From the NCBI RefSeq assembly GCF_022829385.1, contig NZ_JAKSXX010000189.1:1-64000 (forward strand): a stretch of 64,000 nucleotides of DNA, written 5' to 3'. How positions within the stretch are numbered: the stretch's first letter is position 1; every line of letters starts with the position of its first letter. The notes under the pieces were generated by a model. That model saw only the letters and a program-made list of their open reading frames with translations, was not told where the DNA came from and did not search any database. The DNA is from Methylobacterium sp. J-070. Lineage in GTDB: Bacteria; Pseudomonadota; Alphaproteobacteria; Rhizobiales; Beijerinckiaceae. The translations under genes were made by a program, and so were the position numbers. Shown here piece by piece: positions 36,131 to 50,391 of this stretch.

Positions 36131-36613
36131 TCAGCCGCCATACCGGACGGCGACGACCTCGTAGGACTTGCCGCCGCCGGGGGTGGTGACCTCGACGGTG
36201 TCGCCGACCCCCTTGCCGATCAGCGCGCGGGCGATCGGCGAGGTGATCGAGACGCGGCCCGAGCGCACGTCGGCCTCGGGCTCGCCGACGATCTGATAGG
36301 TCTTCTCCTCCTCGGTGTCCTCGTCGACGAGCTTCACCGTGGCGCCGAACTTGATCTTGTTGCCCGAGAGCTTCGAGACATCGATCACCTCGGCGCGGGA
36401 GATCATGCTCTCCAGCTCGAGGACGCGGCCCTCGTTGTGGGACTGCGCCTCCTTGGCGGCATGGTACTCCGCGTTCTCCGAGAGATCGCCCAGGGCGCGG
36501 GCTTCCGCGATCGCCTGGATGATGCGCTGGCGCTCCACCTGCTGGCGGTGCTTCAGCTCCTCTTCGAGGGCTGCGAGCCCGTGCACCGTGATCGGAACCT
36601 TGTCTATCGCCAT
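36131..36613 (-). CDS. greA: Transcription elongation factor GreA
   Basis: Rescues backtracked RNA polymerase by stimulating transcript cleavage. It has 160 residues. An N-terminal antiparallel coiled coil (ALEEELKHRQQVERQRIIQA to LGDLSENAEYHAAKEAQSHN) carries the acidic tip residues in the DLSENAEY loop. The FKBP-like C-terminal domain runs from about 80 (VGEPEADVRSGRVSITSPIA). The start is ATG 36613 (MAIDKVPITVHG), preceded by a purine-rich leader. A longer frame upstream does not resemble GreA. It follows carB by 84 bases in the same direction. Confidence 0.96.
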   Translation of the reverse strand: MAIDKVPITVHGLAALEEELKHRQQVERQRIIQAIAEARALGDLSENAEYHAAKEAQSHNEGRVLELESMISRAEVIDVSKLSGNKIKFGATVKLVDEDTEEEKTYQIVGEPEADVRSGRVSITSPIARALIGKGVGDTVEVTTPGGGKSYEVVAVRYGG

Positions 36614-36697
36614 CGTCTCGCGCCACAATGAAGAGGCCCGGCCGAGAGTGCAGCACTCTCTCCGGGCCACGAGATAAAGTCAGCGGATCCCTGAGGC

Positions 36698-40171
<3,474 letters not shown>

Positions 40172-40556
40172 CTGCGGCCTTGTCAGGCCAAGCGCGCCCG
40201 ATCGGGCACGGCTGGTTCCAGCCCTGCTCCCGGACACGCGTGGCGGGATTGTCGTTGAGCGCCGCGTTTACACGGGCCTCGGGCGCATTGGAAGGCCGGG
40301 ACGGCCGCGCAATCCCGCCGCGCACCGGGGGCATGGATGCGGTCCGGCGCAGTCCGGCTCGGAGCATCCGGACATGCCAGCACGCTTTCCGAGCCGGTCT
40401 GCCGCGGGCCCGAGCCGTCCCTGGAGCGGACGCGGTCGGCCGATTCGATAACGATTCGACAGCGAATACGCGCAGGCCAGCCCCCCGGCCGGGCTGCCGT
40501 CGATCGGCTCGATCCGGGCGGCGAACGCCTCGGAAGGGTTCGCCGAGACCCGGAAC
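40172..40556. other. Intergenic stretch upstream of carB
   Basis: 385 bases without a supported gene. It must carry the carB promoter unless carB is read from carA. Short frames on both strands look random and have no ribosome-binding sites. Confidence 0.4.
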
Positions 40557-40665
40557 TGTGACCTGGACGGGATGGCGGTCTTCGACCCGCCGGAGGTGAA
40601 AATCCTGGCCGGCGATGCCGTCCGGTTCACGCCGACCCGAGGCGTTCAGAGCGCGAGCGCGGATG
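40557..40665 (+). pseudogene. Degraded cupredoxin (pseudoazurin-like) fragment
   Basis: The plus-strand frame reads NCDLDGMAVFDPPEVKILAG followed by DAVRFTPT. This lines up with the first strands of pseudoazurin-type copper proteins (DGxMVFEPAxxKVAPGDTVxFxPT). Just after it a +1 frame gives PEAFRAR, which resembles a later pseudoazurin segment (GAEAFKSK). The copper ligands (His, Cys, His, Met), a signal peptide and a start codon are missing. It is read as a decayed remnant; chance similarity cannot be excluded because the matching part is only about 25 residues. Confidence 0.35.
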
Positions 40666-40709
40666 GTCCGTGGTGCGGGATGGCTCGCGGCCGGAAGGCC
40701 GAGGGCCCG

Positions 40710-41087
40710 TCAGAACCCGGCGTAGAGCGCGGCGACCGCCCGGTCGATCGACAGATAGAACACCCCGAAGGCCACCACGGCGGCGGCCGCGAACTCGACG
40801 GCGACGTTCGGAAGCGTCTGCGCCCGGCGCAGGGCCTCACGGCCGAAATAGAGGGAGACCCACGCCAGGGCGAGGACGGCCGGCAGGGCGAAGATATACG
40901 ACACCGTGCTCTCGACCCGGTCGAGCCCACCCGCCGGATCGATCAGGGCCCGGATGTTGCGCACCCAGGGCGCGTAGAGGGCCGCGTATAGGGCGGTCAG
41001 CCAGGACAGACCCACGGCGACACCGAGATGGAGCGTGAAGCTGCGGTGCAGGCGGGAGAAATCGTCGCGCGCCTCGTCGATGGTCAT
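40710..41087 (-). CDS. Small inner-membrane protein of unknown function, between carA and carB
   Basis: Protein of 125 residues with three or four hydrophobic segments: FTLHLGVAVGLSWLTALYAA, VSYIFALPAVLALAWVSLYF and VAVEFAAAAVVAFGVFYLSI. The short N-terminal part is hydrophilic (MTIDEARDDFSRLHRS). No family was recognised and it has no cysteine or charged motif suggesting catalysis. The start is ATG 41087. It lies 142 bases after carA and 538 bases before carB in the same direction; its place between the two car genes is probably accidental. Confidence 0.65.
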   Translation of the reverse strand: MTIDEARDDFSRLHRSFTLHLGVAVGLSWLTALYAALYAPWVRNIRALIDPAGGLDRVESTVSYIFALPAVLALAWVSLYFGREALRRAQTLPNVAVEFAAAAVVAFGVFYLSIDRAVAALYAGF

Positions 41088-41229
41088 CCGGCAATCCCCT
41101 GCGGCGGGCCCCGTCGGCGGGCGCGGTTGCGCCGCCGTTCATGGGCCGTCGTGAGGTGTCTTAAGCCGTCCGATTCGGTGGATTTTATGTCCCGGGCGCG
41201 GCCCGATTGGGATCGGGCCGGTGATCCGG

Positions 41230-42462
41230 TCAGGCGGGCTTCGCTGTTTCGGGCTCGCCCGCGCGCATCAGCGTGACGAAGCGCTCGAACAGATAATGGC
41301 TGTCGCGCGGGCCGGGCGACGCCTCCGGGTGGTGCTGCACCGAGAAGGCCGGACGGTCGGTGAGGGTCAGCCCGCAATTCGACCCGTCGAACAGGGAGAC
41401 GTGGGTCTCGACGGCGGTCGCCGGGAGGCTGTTCGGATCCACCGCGAAGCCGTGGTTCATCGAGACGATCTCGACCTTGCCGGTGGTCTTGTCCTTCACC
41501 GGGTGATTCGCGCCATGATGGCCCTGGCCCATCTTCACCGTCCGGCCGCCGAGGGCGAGGCCCATGAGCTGGTGGCCGAGGCAGATGCCGAAGGTCGGCA
41601 CCTTCGCGTCCAGCAGCTGGCGGATCACCGGCACCGCGTAGGTGCCGGTCGCGGCCGGGTCGCCGGGACCGTTCGACAGGAACACCCCGTCCGGCTTCAT
41701 CGCCAGGATTTCGTCCGCACTCGTCGTCGCCGGCACGACGGTCACGTCGCAGCCGGCCTGGGCGAGGAGGCGCAGGATGTTGCGCTTCACGCCGTAATCG
41801 ATGGCCACGACCTTCAGGCCGTCGCCGGACGCGCGCCGGCCGTAGCCGTCGCCCAGCGCCCAGACGGTCTCCGACCATTCGGACGGGGCCCGGCTCGTCA
41901 CCGGCGGCACGAGGTCGAGGCCCTCCATGGGCGCGAGCGCCGCCGCCCGGGCCTTCAGGGCCTCCCGGTCGAAGCGGCCCTCCGGATCGTTGGCGATCAC
42001 AGCGTTGGGCATGCCCTCGTCGCGGATGCGGGCGGTGAGCGCCCGGGTGTCGACGCCGGTGATGCCAACGATGCCGCGGACCTTGAGCCAGCCGTCGAGA
42101 TGCGAGGAGGAGCGCCAGCTCGACGGCCGCGTCACCGCCGAGGCGATCACGGTCCCGCGCACGCCGGAGGCCGGGGCCGCCTCCAGGCTCTCCAGATCCT
42201 CGTCGTTGGTGCCGACGTTGCCGATATGCGGGAACGTGAAGGTGACGATCTGGCCGGCATAGGACGGATCGGTCAGGATCTCCTGATAGCCGGTCATCGC
42301 CGTGTTGAAGCAGACCTCACCGTCGGCGATGCCCGTCTGCCCGATGCCGAAGCCCTCCAGGATCGTGCCGTCGGCAAGGACCAGCAGCGCCGTGGCGACC
42401 GGCTCCGCCCAGGGCTCCGGCGCCGAGACCTCGGGGGCGTGCGCGGCGGCGTCTTGCGGCAT
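41230..42462 (-). CDS. carA: Carbamoyl-phosphate synthase small subunit
   Basis: Glutamine amidotransferase subunit that releases ammonia for CarB. It has 410 residues. The N-terminal CPSase domain has FNTAMTGYQEILTDPSYAGQ and ITGVDTRALT. The class I amidotransferase domain has VAIDYGVKRNILR, LSNGPGDP, the nucleophile GICLGHQLMGLALGG, and the catalytic HPEASPGPRD near the end. ATG 42462. It is divergent from yqeY, which begins about 190 bases away. carA and carB are on the same strand but separated by about 1 kb. Confidence 0.97.
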   Translation of the reverse strand: MPQDAAAHAPEVSAPEPWAEPVATALLVLADGTILEGFGIGQTGIADGEVCFNTAMTGYQEILTDPSYAGQIVTFTFPHIGNVGTNDEDLESLEAAPASGVRGTVIASAVTRPSSWRSSSHLDGWLKVRGIVGITGVDTRALTARIRDEGMPNAVIANDPEGRFDREALKARAAALAPMEGLDLVPPVTSRAPSEWSETVWALGDGYGRRASGDGLKVVAIDYGVKRNILRLLAQAGCDVTVVPATTSADEILAMKPDGVFLSNGPGDPAATGTYAVPVIRQLLDAKVPTFGICLGHQLMGLALGGRTVKMGQGHHGANHPVKDKTTGKVEIVSMNHGFAVDPNSLPATAVETHVSLFDGSNCGLTLTDRPAFSVQHHPEASPGPRDSHYLFERFVTLMRAGEPETAKPA

Positions 42463-42654
42463 GGGATGAGTCTCGCTTATGTCCGGCCGAAGGCGGGCGC
42501 CGGCTTGCGGTGCTCTCGGCTTGCGGCATGATCGTGTGCGGCGCTCTTAGCGAGCGGCCCGCGATGGGGTCAATGTGGCTCCGCCTCCCGCAGGGCTCAA
42601 CAGCCGCAAATCGCAGGCCAGCCCACCGTATCGCCCCTTGGAAGGTTCACCCAG

Positions 42655-43116
42655 ATGCTGCGCGCGCGCTTCACCACCGAGATGAAGGAGGCCATGAAGG
42701 CCGGCGAGAAGGAGCGGCTCGCCACCATCCGGATGATCCAGGCCGCCCTCAAGGACCGGGACATCGAGGCCCGCGGCAACGGCAAGGAGCCGATTTCCGA
42801 CGAGGAGATCCTGTCGCTGCTCCAGAAGATGATCAAGCAGCGCACCGAATCGGCCGGGGTCTACGAGCAGGGCGGCCGCCCGGAACTCGCCGCCACCGAG
42901 CGCGCCGAGATCGCCATCGTCGAGAGCTTCCTGCCGAAGCAGATGGACGAGGCCGAGACGAAGGCGGCGGTCGAGGCGGCGATCGCCGAGACCGGCGCCG
43001 CGGGCCCGAAGGACATGGGCAAGGTGATCGGCGCCCTGAAGGGCGCCTATGCCGGCCGGATGGATTTCGGCAAGGCGAGCGGGCTGGTGAAGGCAGCGCT
43101 CGCGGCCAAGGGCTGA
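42655..43116 (+). CDS. GatB/YqeY domain protein
   Basis: Protein of 153 residues of the YqeY family, resembling the tail domain of amidotransferase subunit GatB that holds tRNA. Typical sequence: MLRARFTTEMKEAMKAGEKE, TIRMIQAALKDRDIEARGNG, ISDEEILSLLQKMIKQRTES, ESFLPKQMDEAE, and GKVIGALKGAYAGRMDFGK near the end. The exact role is unknown. ATG 42655 follows GGAAGG at good spacing. It precedes dnaG and rpoD on the same strand, taking the place held by rpsU in the enterobacterial macromolecular-synthesis operon. Confidence 0.9.
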   Translation: MLRARFTTEMKEAMKAGEKERLATIRMIQAALKDRDIEARGNGKEPISDEEILSLLQKMIKQRTESAGVYEQGGRPELAATERAEIAIVESFLPKQMDEAETKAAVEAAIAETGAAGPKDMGKVIGALKGAYAGRMDFGKASGLVKAALAAKG

Positions 43117-43275
43117 GGCAGCGTCATCCCCCCGGGCGGTCCGCGCCCCGACGCCGCCGGGCGGGACCACTTCTCCACGCAATCCCCCGACGGCCTCCGG
43201 GCCCGTGCGGGAGGCGGGACTCCGACACGCCCGGTGGGCTATGATGTCGGGTCCCGCATCCCACCCCCAGGCCCC

Positions 43276-45165
43276 GTGCGCTATCCGCCCCACATCCTGG
43301 AAGAGATCCGCGCCCGGCTGCCGGCCTCCGCCGTGGTCGGGCGGCGGGTGCAGCTCAAGAAGGCCGGCCGGGAATGGCGCGGTCTGTCGCCGTTCAACGC
43401 CGAGAAGACACCGTCCTTCTACGTGAACGACCAGAAGCAGTTCTACCATTGCTTCTCGTCGTCCAAGCACGGCGACATCTTCACCTTCCTGATGGAGACG
43501 GAGGGCCTGAGCTTCCCCGAGGCGGTGGAGCGGCTCGCCAGCGAGGCCGGCGTCAGCCTGCCCGCGCCGACCGAGGACCAGCGGGAATCCGAGACGAAGC
43601 GTGCCGGCGCCATCGAGGTGATGGAGATGGCCGCGCGCTGGTTCGAGGAGCGGCTGCAATCCGCTCAGGGCAGCGAGGCGCGCGCCTACCTCGAACGCCG
43701 GGCGCTCGGACGCGAGATCCAGCAGCGGTTCCGCCTCGGCTACGCGCCGAACGAGCGCTACGCCCTGCGCGACCATCTCGCCGGGCGGGGGGTCGACAAG
43801 GCGCTGATGGTCGAGATGGGCCTGCTCGCGGCCGGCGAGGATGTCGCGGTGCCGTACGATTATTTCCGCGACCGGGTCATGTTCCCGATCACCGACACCC
43901 GCGGCCGGGTCGTGGCGTTCGGCGGACGGGCGCTCGCCAAGGAGGTGCGCGCCAAGTACCTGAACTCGCCGGAGACGCCGCTCTTCCACAAGGGCCGCAC
44001 GCTCTACAACCTCCACGGCGCCCGCAAGGCCGCGCACGAGCGCAGCTCGATCATCGCGGTCGAGGGCTATGTCGACGTCATCGCCATGACGCTCGCCGGC
44101 CATCCCGAGACGGTGGCGCCGCTCGGCACGGCGCTGACCGAGGACCAGCTCGGCCTGCTCTGGCGCCACGCCGACGAGCCGATCCTGTGCTTCGACGGCG
44201 ACAAGGCCGGGCAGCGGGCGGCGTTCCGCGCCCTCGACATCGCACTGCCGCTGCTCCAGCCGGGTCGGTCGCTCCGCATCGCCCTGCTGCCAGGCGGGCA
44301 GGATCCCGACGACCTGCTCCGGTCGGGCGGCCCGGGGGCCATCGATCAGGTGCTGGCGGCGGCTTTGCCCCTGTCCGAGCTGCTCTGGCGGCGCGCGTTG
44401 GAGGCCGGTCCGGTCGATACGCCCGAGCGGCGTGCCGGCCTGACGCAGACGCTGCGGGCCACCGTGGCGACGATCCGCGACGACACCGTCCGACGCTATT
44501 ACCGCGACGAGATCGAGGAGCGGTTCCGCAGCCTGTCGCCGCGGGCCGCCCGGCCCGCCGCGCCGGCCGGGCGGGGCAGGGGGCGTTTCCCCCGCCCCGG
44601 CGAACCGGTCTCGCCCCGCATCACCGGCAGTCCGAGCCCGTCGGTCACGGCGTCGGCGGGCTTCTCGGGAGCCGCGCCGGTGCGCGAGGCGGTGATCGTC
44701 GGCACGCTCCTGCTGCATCCCGAGATGATCGCGGAGTTCGGCGAGGAGATCGCCGAACTCGATTTCGAGGATCCGGACGCCCGGGCGCTCCTGTCGGTGC
44801 TGCTGGCCTGTGCCGCCGACGACGCACGCACCGAGCCCGAGGTGTTGCACGGCCGCATCACTCGCGCGGGACTTACCGCGGCCTCCGAGCGAATCCTGGC
44901 GCTCGCCCGCTCGCGGGACCGCACGACCCTCGCGCCACACGCAGACCCGGTACACCGTACGGACGCACTCCGGCAGGCCATGATCTTGCACCGGCAGGCA
45001 GGAGCGCTACATAGCGAACTTCGCGAAGCACGGCAGGCGTTTGAGAACGATCCGACCGATGCCGGATGGGCATGGCTCTGCGAAGTGAAGGCGAGACTGG
45101 AGACCGTCATCGCCGCCGAGGCGGAAGCCGATTTGCCGGTGTCGAGTGACTCGACTGCCGCGTGA
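43276..45165 (+). CDS. dnaG: DNA primase
   Basis: Makes RNA primers at the replication fork, working with the DnaB helicase. It has 629 residues. The start is GTG 43276 (MRYPPHILEEIRARLPAS); an earlier GTG at 43234 adds 14 residues not seen in the family. The N-terminal zinc-ribbon region reads GLSPFNAEKTPSF to FYHCFSSSKHGD: of the four usual zinc ligands only one Cys remains. The catalytic core follows, with FGGRALAKEVRAKYLNSPET and TOPRIM motifs IIAVEGYVDVIAM and CFDGDKAGQRAA. The C-terminal helicase-interaction domain ends near residue 610. It lies between yqeY and rpoD. Confidence 0.95.
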   Translation: MRYPPHILEEIRARLPASAVVGRRVQLKKAGREWRGLSPFNAEKTPSFYVNDQKQFYHCFSSSKHGDIFTFLMETEGLSFPEAVERLASEAGVSLPAPTEDQRESETKRAGAIEVMEMAARWFEERLQSAQGSEARAYLERRALGREIQQRFRLGYAPNERYALRDHLAGRGVDKALMVEMGLLAAGEDVAVPYDYFRDRVMFPITDTRGRVVAFGGRALAKEVRAKYLNSPETPLFHKGRTLYNLHGARKAAHERSSIIAVEGYVDVIAMTLAGHPETVAPLGTALTEDQLGLLWRHADEPILCFDGDKAGQRAAFRALDIALPLLQPGRSLRIALLPGGQDPDDLLRSGGPGAIDQVLAAALPLSELLWRRALEAGPVDTPERRAGLTQTLRATVATIRDDTVRRYYRDEIEERFRSLSPRAARPAAPAGRGRGRFPRPGEPVSPRITGSPSPSVTASAGFSGAAPVREAVIVGTLLLHPEMIAEFGEEIAELDFEDPDARALLSVLLACAADDARTEPEVLHGRITRAGLTAASERILALARSRDRTTLAPHADPVHRTDALRQAMILHRQAGALHSELREARQAFENDPTDAGWAWLCEVKARLETVIAAEAEADLPVSSDSTAA

Positions 45166-45361
45166 CGGCTGTGTCATGGCGGTGGCGGGGGGCATGTCCC
45201 GCCATAGTTAACAATCGGTCAAGCCTCAGGCTTGCATACGGAAACCGACGTCTCAAGGTGACCGGAGCGATCCGGCGCCGTTCCCATACAGCGGCGCCGA
45301 CGGCGTGGACTGGCCTCTCGGGGCCTCCGCAGCGCACCGCGTGCGAAACAATAGGCTGATC

Positions 45362-47344
<1,983 letters not shown>

Positions 47345-47349
47345 GCCCC

Positions 47350-47371
47350 CGCCGCGGCCGACGCCGCGGCG
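47350..47371 (+). terminator. GC hairpin just after rpoD
   Basis: CGCCGCGGC (47350-47358), the four-base loop CGAC, then GCCGCGGCG (47363-47371), followed by CTTTCCC. A perfect 9-bp stem six bases after the rpoD stop. The T-run is short, so it may only partly end transcription before the cyclase gene. Confidence 0.6.
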
Positions 47372-47387
47372 CTTTCCCGTCGCCCGC

Positions 47388-48683
47388 ATGGCCTCGGCAC
47401 TGCGCGGCATCCAGTCTGGCGCCATGCTCGAACGCCGCCCGCCAACGCCCGGATTGCCGACGGCCTTCGCGGACGGTTCCGAGGCCGACGACGTCCCCTT
47501 CGGCGCCCTCCAGCCCTCCGTCGGCATCCGCGACTGGCTGCTCGGCGAGGGCGCGCGGCTGGAGAAGGCCGAGGAGATGCTCGCCGGCCTCGCCGAGCGG
47601 CTGATCGCCATCGGCGTGCCGGTGGACCGGGCCTCGACGGCGATCGACACCCTGCACTCGGAATATGCCGGCGTCGGCCGGATCTGGACCCGCGACGGCG
47701 GCACGACCGTCCGGCTGTTCCCGCACGGGGCCCGCTCGACGGATGCCTACCTCAACAGCCCGTTCCACACGGTCCACGAGACCGGGGAATGGCTGATCCT
47801 GGACCTGTCCAAGACCCCCGACGACGCCTACGCGATCATCCCGGACCTGAAGGCGGGGGGCTACACCCACTATGTCGTGGCGCCGCTGTTCTTCACCAAC
47901 GGCACCAAGAACGGCATCACCTTCGCCACCCGCGCGCCGGACGGATTCGGCGAGGACGATATCGCGATCCTCCGCTTCGTCATGCCGGCGCTCGCCGCGG
48001 TGGCGGAGATGCGCGTCCTCAACAAGCAGCTCGACCACGTCCTGCGGCTCTATGTCGGCGACGAGCCGCACCGGGCGATCCTTTCGGGCGACATCCGCCG
48101 CGGACAGGTGACGCGGATCCGCTCGGCGATCCTGTTCGCCGACATGCGCGACTACACCCGCATCTCCGCCGACATGACGCCCGAGGAGGTGGTGGGCCTG
48201 CTCAACGTGTTCTTCGACTGCCTCGTGCCGCCGATCGAACGCGAGGGCGGCGAGGTGCTCAAGTATCTCGGCGACGGCCTCCTGGCGATTTTCCGCGAGT
48301 CCGGCGACGACCTCGGCGGCGCCGCCAAGGGCGCGCTGACGGCCGCCCAGCATGCCCTCGCGGCGCTCGACGAGGCGAATGCGCTGCACCAGTTCCCGGT
48401 GCCGGTGGCCGCGGGGATCGCGCTCCATCACGGCGAGGCTGCCTACGGCAATGTCGGCTCGGGTTCGCGGCTCGATTTCACCGTGATCGGCCGGGACGTA
48501 AATCTCGCGAGCCGGCTCGCGCAGCTCAACCGGATCCTCGGCGAGCCGCTGCTGATGTCGAAGCCGTTCGTGGATTTCCTGTGGGGCGACCCGATCCCGC
48601 TGGGCGAGCACGTGCTCGACGGCTTCCGGGAACCCATGGCGGTGTACAAGCCGAAGTTCCTGCGCCCGCGCAAACCGAGCTGA
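47388..48683 (+). CDS. Class III adenylate/guanylate cyclase domain protein
   Basis: Soluble signalling enzyme of 431 residues. The N-terminal half (about 1-225) is GAF-like, with no clear ligand motif. The C-terminal half (about 240-420) is a class III cyclase: metal Asp residues in AILFADMRDYT and KYLGDGLLAIF, the purine-selecting Lys in GEVLKYLGDG, DFTVIGRDVNLASRL with a Thr where other subclasses have Asp and with the transition-state Asn and Arg. All catalytic positions are present, so it should be active, most likely making cAMP. The Thr suggests subclass IIIb, some of which respond to bicarbonate. The start is ATG 47388 or 47424; neither has a clear ribosome-binding site. Confidence 0.87.
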   Translation: MASALRGIQSGAMLERRPPTPGLPTAFADGSEADDVPFGALQPSVGIRDWLLGEGARLEKAEEMLAGLAERLIAIGVPVDRASTAIDTLHSEYAGVGRIWTRDGGTTVRLFPHGARSTDAYLNSPFHTVHETGEWLILDLSKTPDDAYAIIPDLKAGGYTHYVVAPLFFTNGTKNGITFATRAPDGFGEDDIAILRFVMPALAAVAEMRVLNKQLDHVLRLYVGDEPHRAILSGDIRRGQVTRIRSAILFADMRDYTRISADMTPEEVVGLLNVFFDCLVPPIEREGGEVLKYLGDGLLAIFRESGDDLGGAAKGALTAAQHALAALDEANALHQFPVPVAAGIALHHGEAAYGNVGSGSRLDFTVIGRDVNLASRLAQLNRILGEPLLMSKPFVDFLWGDPIPLGEHVLDGFREPMAVYKPKFLRPRKPS

Positions 48684-48789
48684 CGGCACCGCGCTTGACG
48701 CCCGAAGGGCGGGGATTCAAGCAGTGCCCGCGGCGGCGCAGCGGATGCCGCGCGGCGGTCCGGGGCCTCCCGCCTCGCCCGTCGGGCGC

Positions 48790-49950
48790 TCAGACCTGCC
48801 ACGCCGGGACGTATTCGGACCGGTACGGGGAGGGCTGACAGCCCCACACCGGGTCGACCATTTTGGCGAGCGCCCGACCCGCCAAAGCGCTGGACCGTGC
48901 CAGAAGGTCGGAGGGTACGTGCGCCTGGCCCAGTATCTCCAGGCAGGCGGACAGACAGACCCGATACTGACCGATCTGGTATGCGCTGAATGCCAGCTCC
49001 TCCAGAACTCCATATTGGTAGACCCAGGGGTTCAGGGAGATCCCCTCGCTCGGCGTCGTCAGGGACCTCGCCGCCTCGGCATAGCGATAGCCGGCGGCGA
49101 AATCCTTCATGTGCCTGCAGCACCGGCTGGCCCCATGCCGCGCCTCAGCCCGGGTCGGGATGACGCGGATCGCGCGATCGTACAGCCCCAACGCCCGCTC
49201 GTTCGGCCCCTCCAACCGTTCTACGTTGACGGCAGCCATGAGCAAACTCATGTAGATCTCTTGATCCCAATAACCCAGGTCTGCACGTTTGAGATAACAA
49301 TCGATAGCCTTGCTGTAATCGCCAAGATCGTCATAGGTATTGCCCAGATACATCATGTAGCGGGCGATCATGTAGGGATCGGCCTCGACGGCCAGCGCCT
49401 TCTCCAGCACCTCGATTTCGCGCGCCGTCGCCGACTTATCTCGATGCCGCGCGCCGTCATCGCCGCGACGCATCGAGAGCGGGAACACAGGGGTTTCCGG
49501 CTCTTTTGAGCAATACAGGAATTCATGCAGGACGCCACGGTAGTACCAGTCAAATTTATTGTTGACCAGCTGCTTCCGCCAGTATCGTGTGTGCTCGTCC
49601 ACGATCTCAAATCTGTAACCGGCCGCGCGAAGCTTCGGCATCACGAAATCTGCTGGAATGATGAGCTCGTCGTCGGCATCGATGATCAGCGAATAATCCG
49701 TGAGGGGACGCGCGAGCTTCAACGCCTCGGTTCGATTGTGGGCGAAATCGACCCACGGACGCTCCACGAGCGTGCCGGGCAAGTCCGCCATGGCGGCGCG
49801 GATGACATCCTGGGTCCCGTCCGTCGATCCGGTGTCGACGATGACCCAATGGTCGATAACCGGTCGAACGGAATCGAGACACCGGCGGATGACGTGCGCT
49901 TCATTCTTGACGATCATCGACAAGCATATTGTTTGACCGAATCTATTCAT
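48790..49950 (-). CDS. Family 2 glycosyltransferase with TPR-like C-terminal domain
   Basis: Protein of 386 residues. The N-terminal GT-A domain (1-220) has ICLSMIVKNEAHVIRRCLDS, WVIVDTGSTDGTQDVI, the metal-binding DADDE and GVLHEFLYCS. The C-terminal part (220-386) is helical, with repeats such as MYLGNTYDDLGDYSKAIDCY that look like TPRs. This layout is shared with SunS-like transferases that glycosylate peptides and with enzymes decorating surface glycans; the target is unknown. ATG 49950. Codons and the upstream region are richer in A and T than the neighbours, suggesting transfer. No other glycan genes are adjacent. Confidence 0.85.
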   Translation of the reverse strand: MNRFGQTICLSMIVKNEAHVIRRCLDSVRPVIDHWVIVDTGSTDGTQDVIRAAMADLPGTLVERPWVDFAHNRTEALKLARPLTDYSLIIDADDELIIPADFVMPKLRAAGYRFEIVDEHTRYWRKQLVNNKFDWYYRGVLHEFLYCSKEPETPVFPLSMRRGDDGARHRDKSATAREIEVLEKALAVEADPYMIARYMMYLGNTYDDLGDYSKAIDCYLKRADLGYWDQEIYMSLLMAAVNVERLEGPNERALGLYDRAIRVIPTRAEARHGASRCCRHMKDFAAGYRYAEAARSLTTPSEGISLNPWVYQYGVLEELAFSAYQIGQYRVCLSACLEILGQAHVPSDLLARSSALAGRALAKMVDPVWGCQPSPYRSEYVPAWQV

Positions 49951-50391
49951 GTCGAGATGGTCCTAAAGCGCGGACATGGTTCAGCAATGCAGATGGATCA
50001 GCCCTTAGCGCAAACGCGCCACCGCCACAAATCGTCAATCAGCGAACGGGACTAAGATATTCTAATTTTTTTATTTTACTGAGATTGTTGTGGATCGCAA
50101 AATACGCGTCAAAAGGATGTTCTTTGGCCGAGATGGCAGAATCAGTCTGCATCTCTTGGCGATTTTAACGAATTGACATTCCGTTAGAACATTCCCGGCT
50201 GGAATTGGATCACGCGCCTGACAGTCTGAGCGCGAATCCCCTCCCCCTTGCGGGGAGGAGCGTGCGTCGCGCTTAGCGGCCTACCTCAGATAGAAAACGT
50301 TCTAGCGGCTCCGGCTCTGATGCGTGACCTCGACGCGTCCTATGGGCGCCGCGGTTTGGCTGCCGGTGCGCGCGCGGCCGAGATCGTTCGA
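49951..50391. other. AT-rich intergenic stretch between glycosyltransferase and protease genes
   Basis: 441 bases without a supported gene. It is clearly AT-rich around 50050-50200 (for example ATTCTAATTTTTTTATTTTA at about 50056). Near 50236-50260 a short hairpin, CCTCCCC (50240-50246) with GGGGAGG (50252-50258), is a small copy of the palindrome type seen inside the helicase gene. The glycosyltransferase promoter should be here. Confidence 0.5.

Noticed and set aside
40268..40630. A 120-codon minus-strand frame upstream of carB
   Set aside because: Low-complexity Arg/Pro/Ser sequence with no motif; the opposite strand's cupredoxin-like fragment is the better reading of part of it.
50173..50178. 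TTGACA on the plus strand as a promoter
   Set aside because: No -10 hexamer at 16-18 bases, and no plus-strand gene begins within about 1.1 kb downstream.
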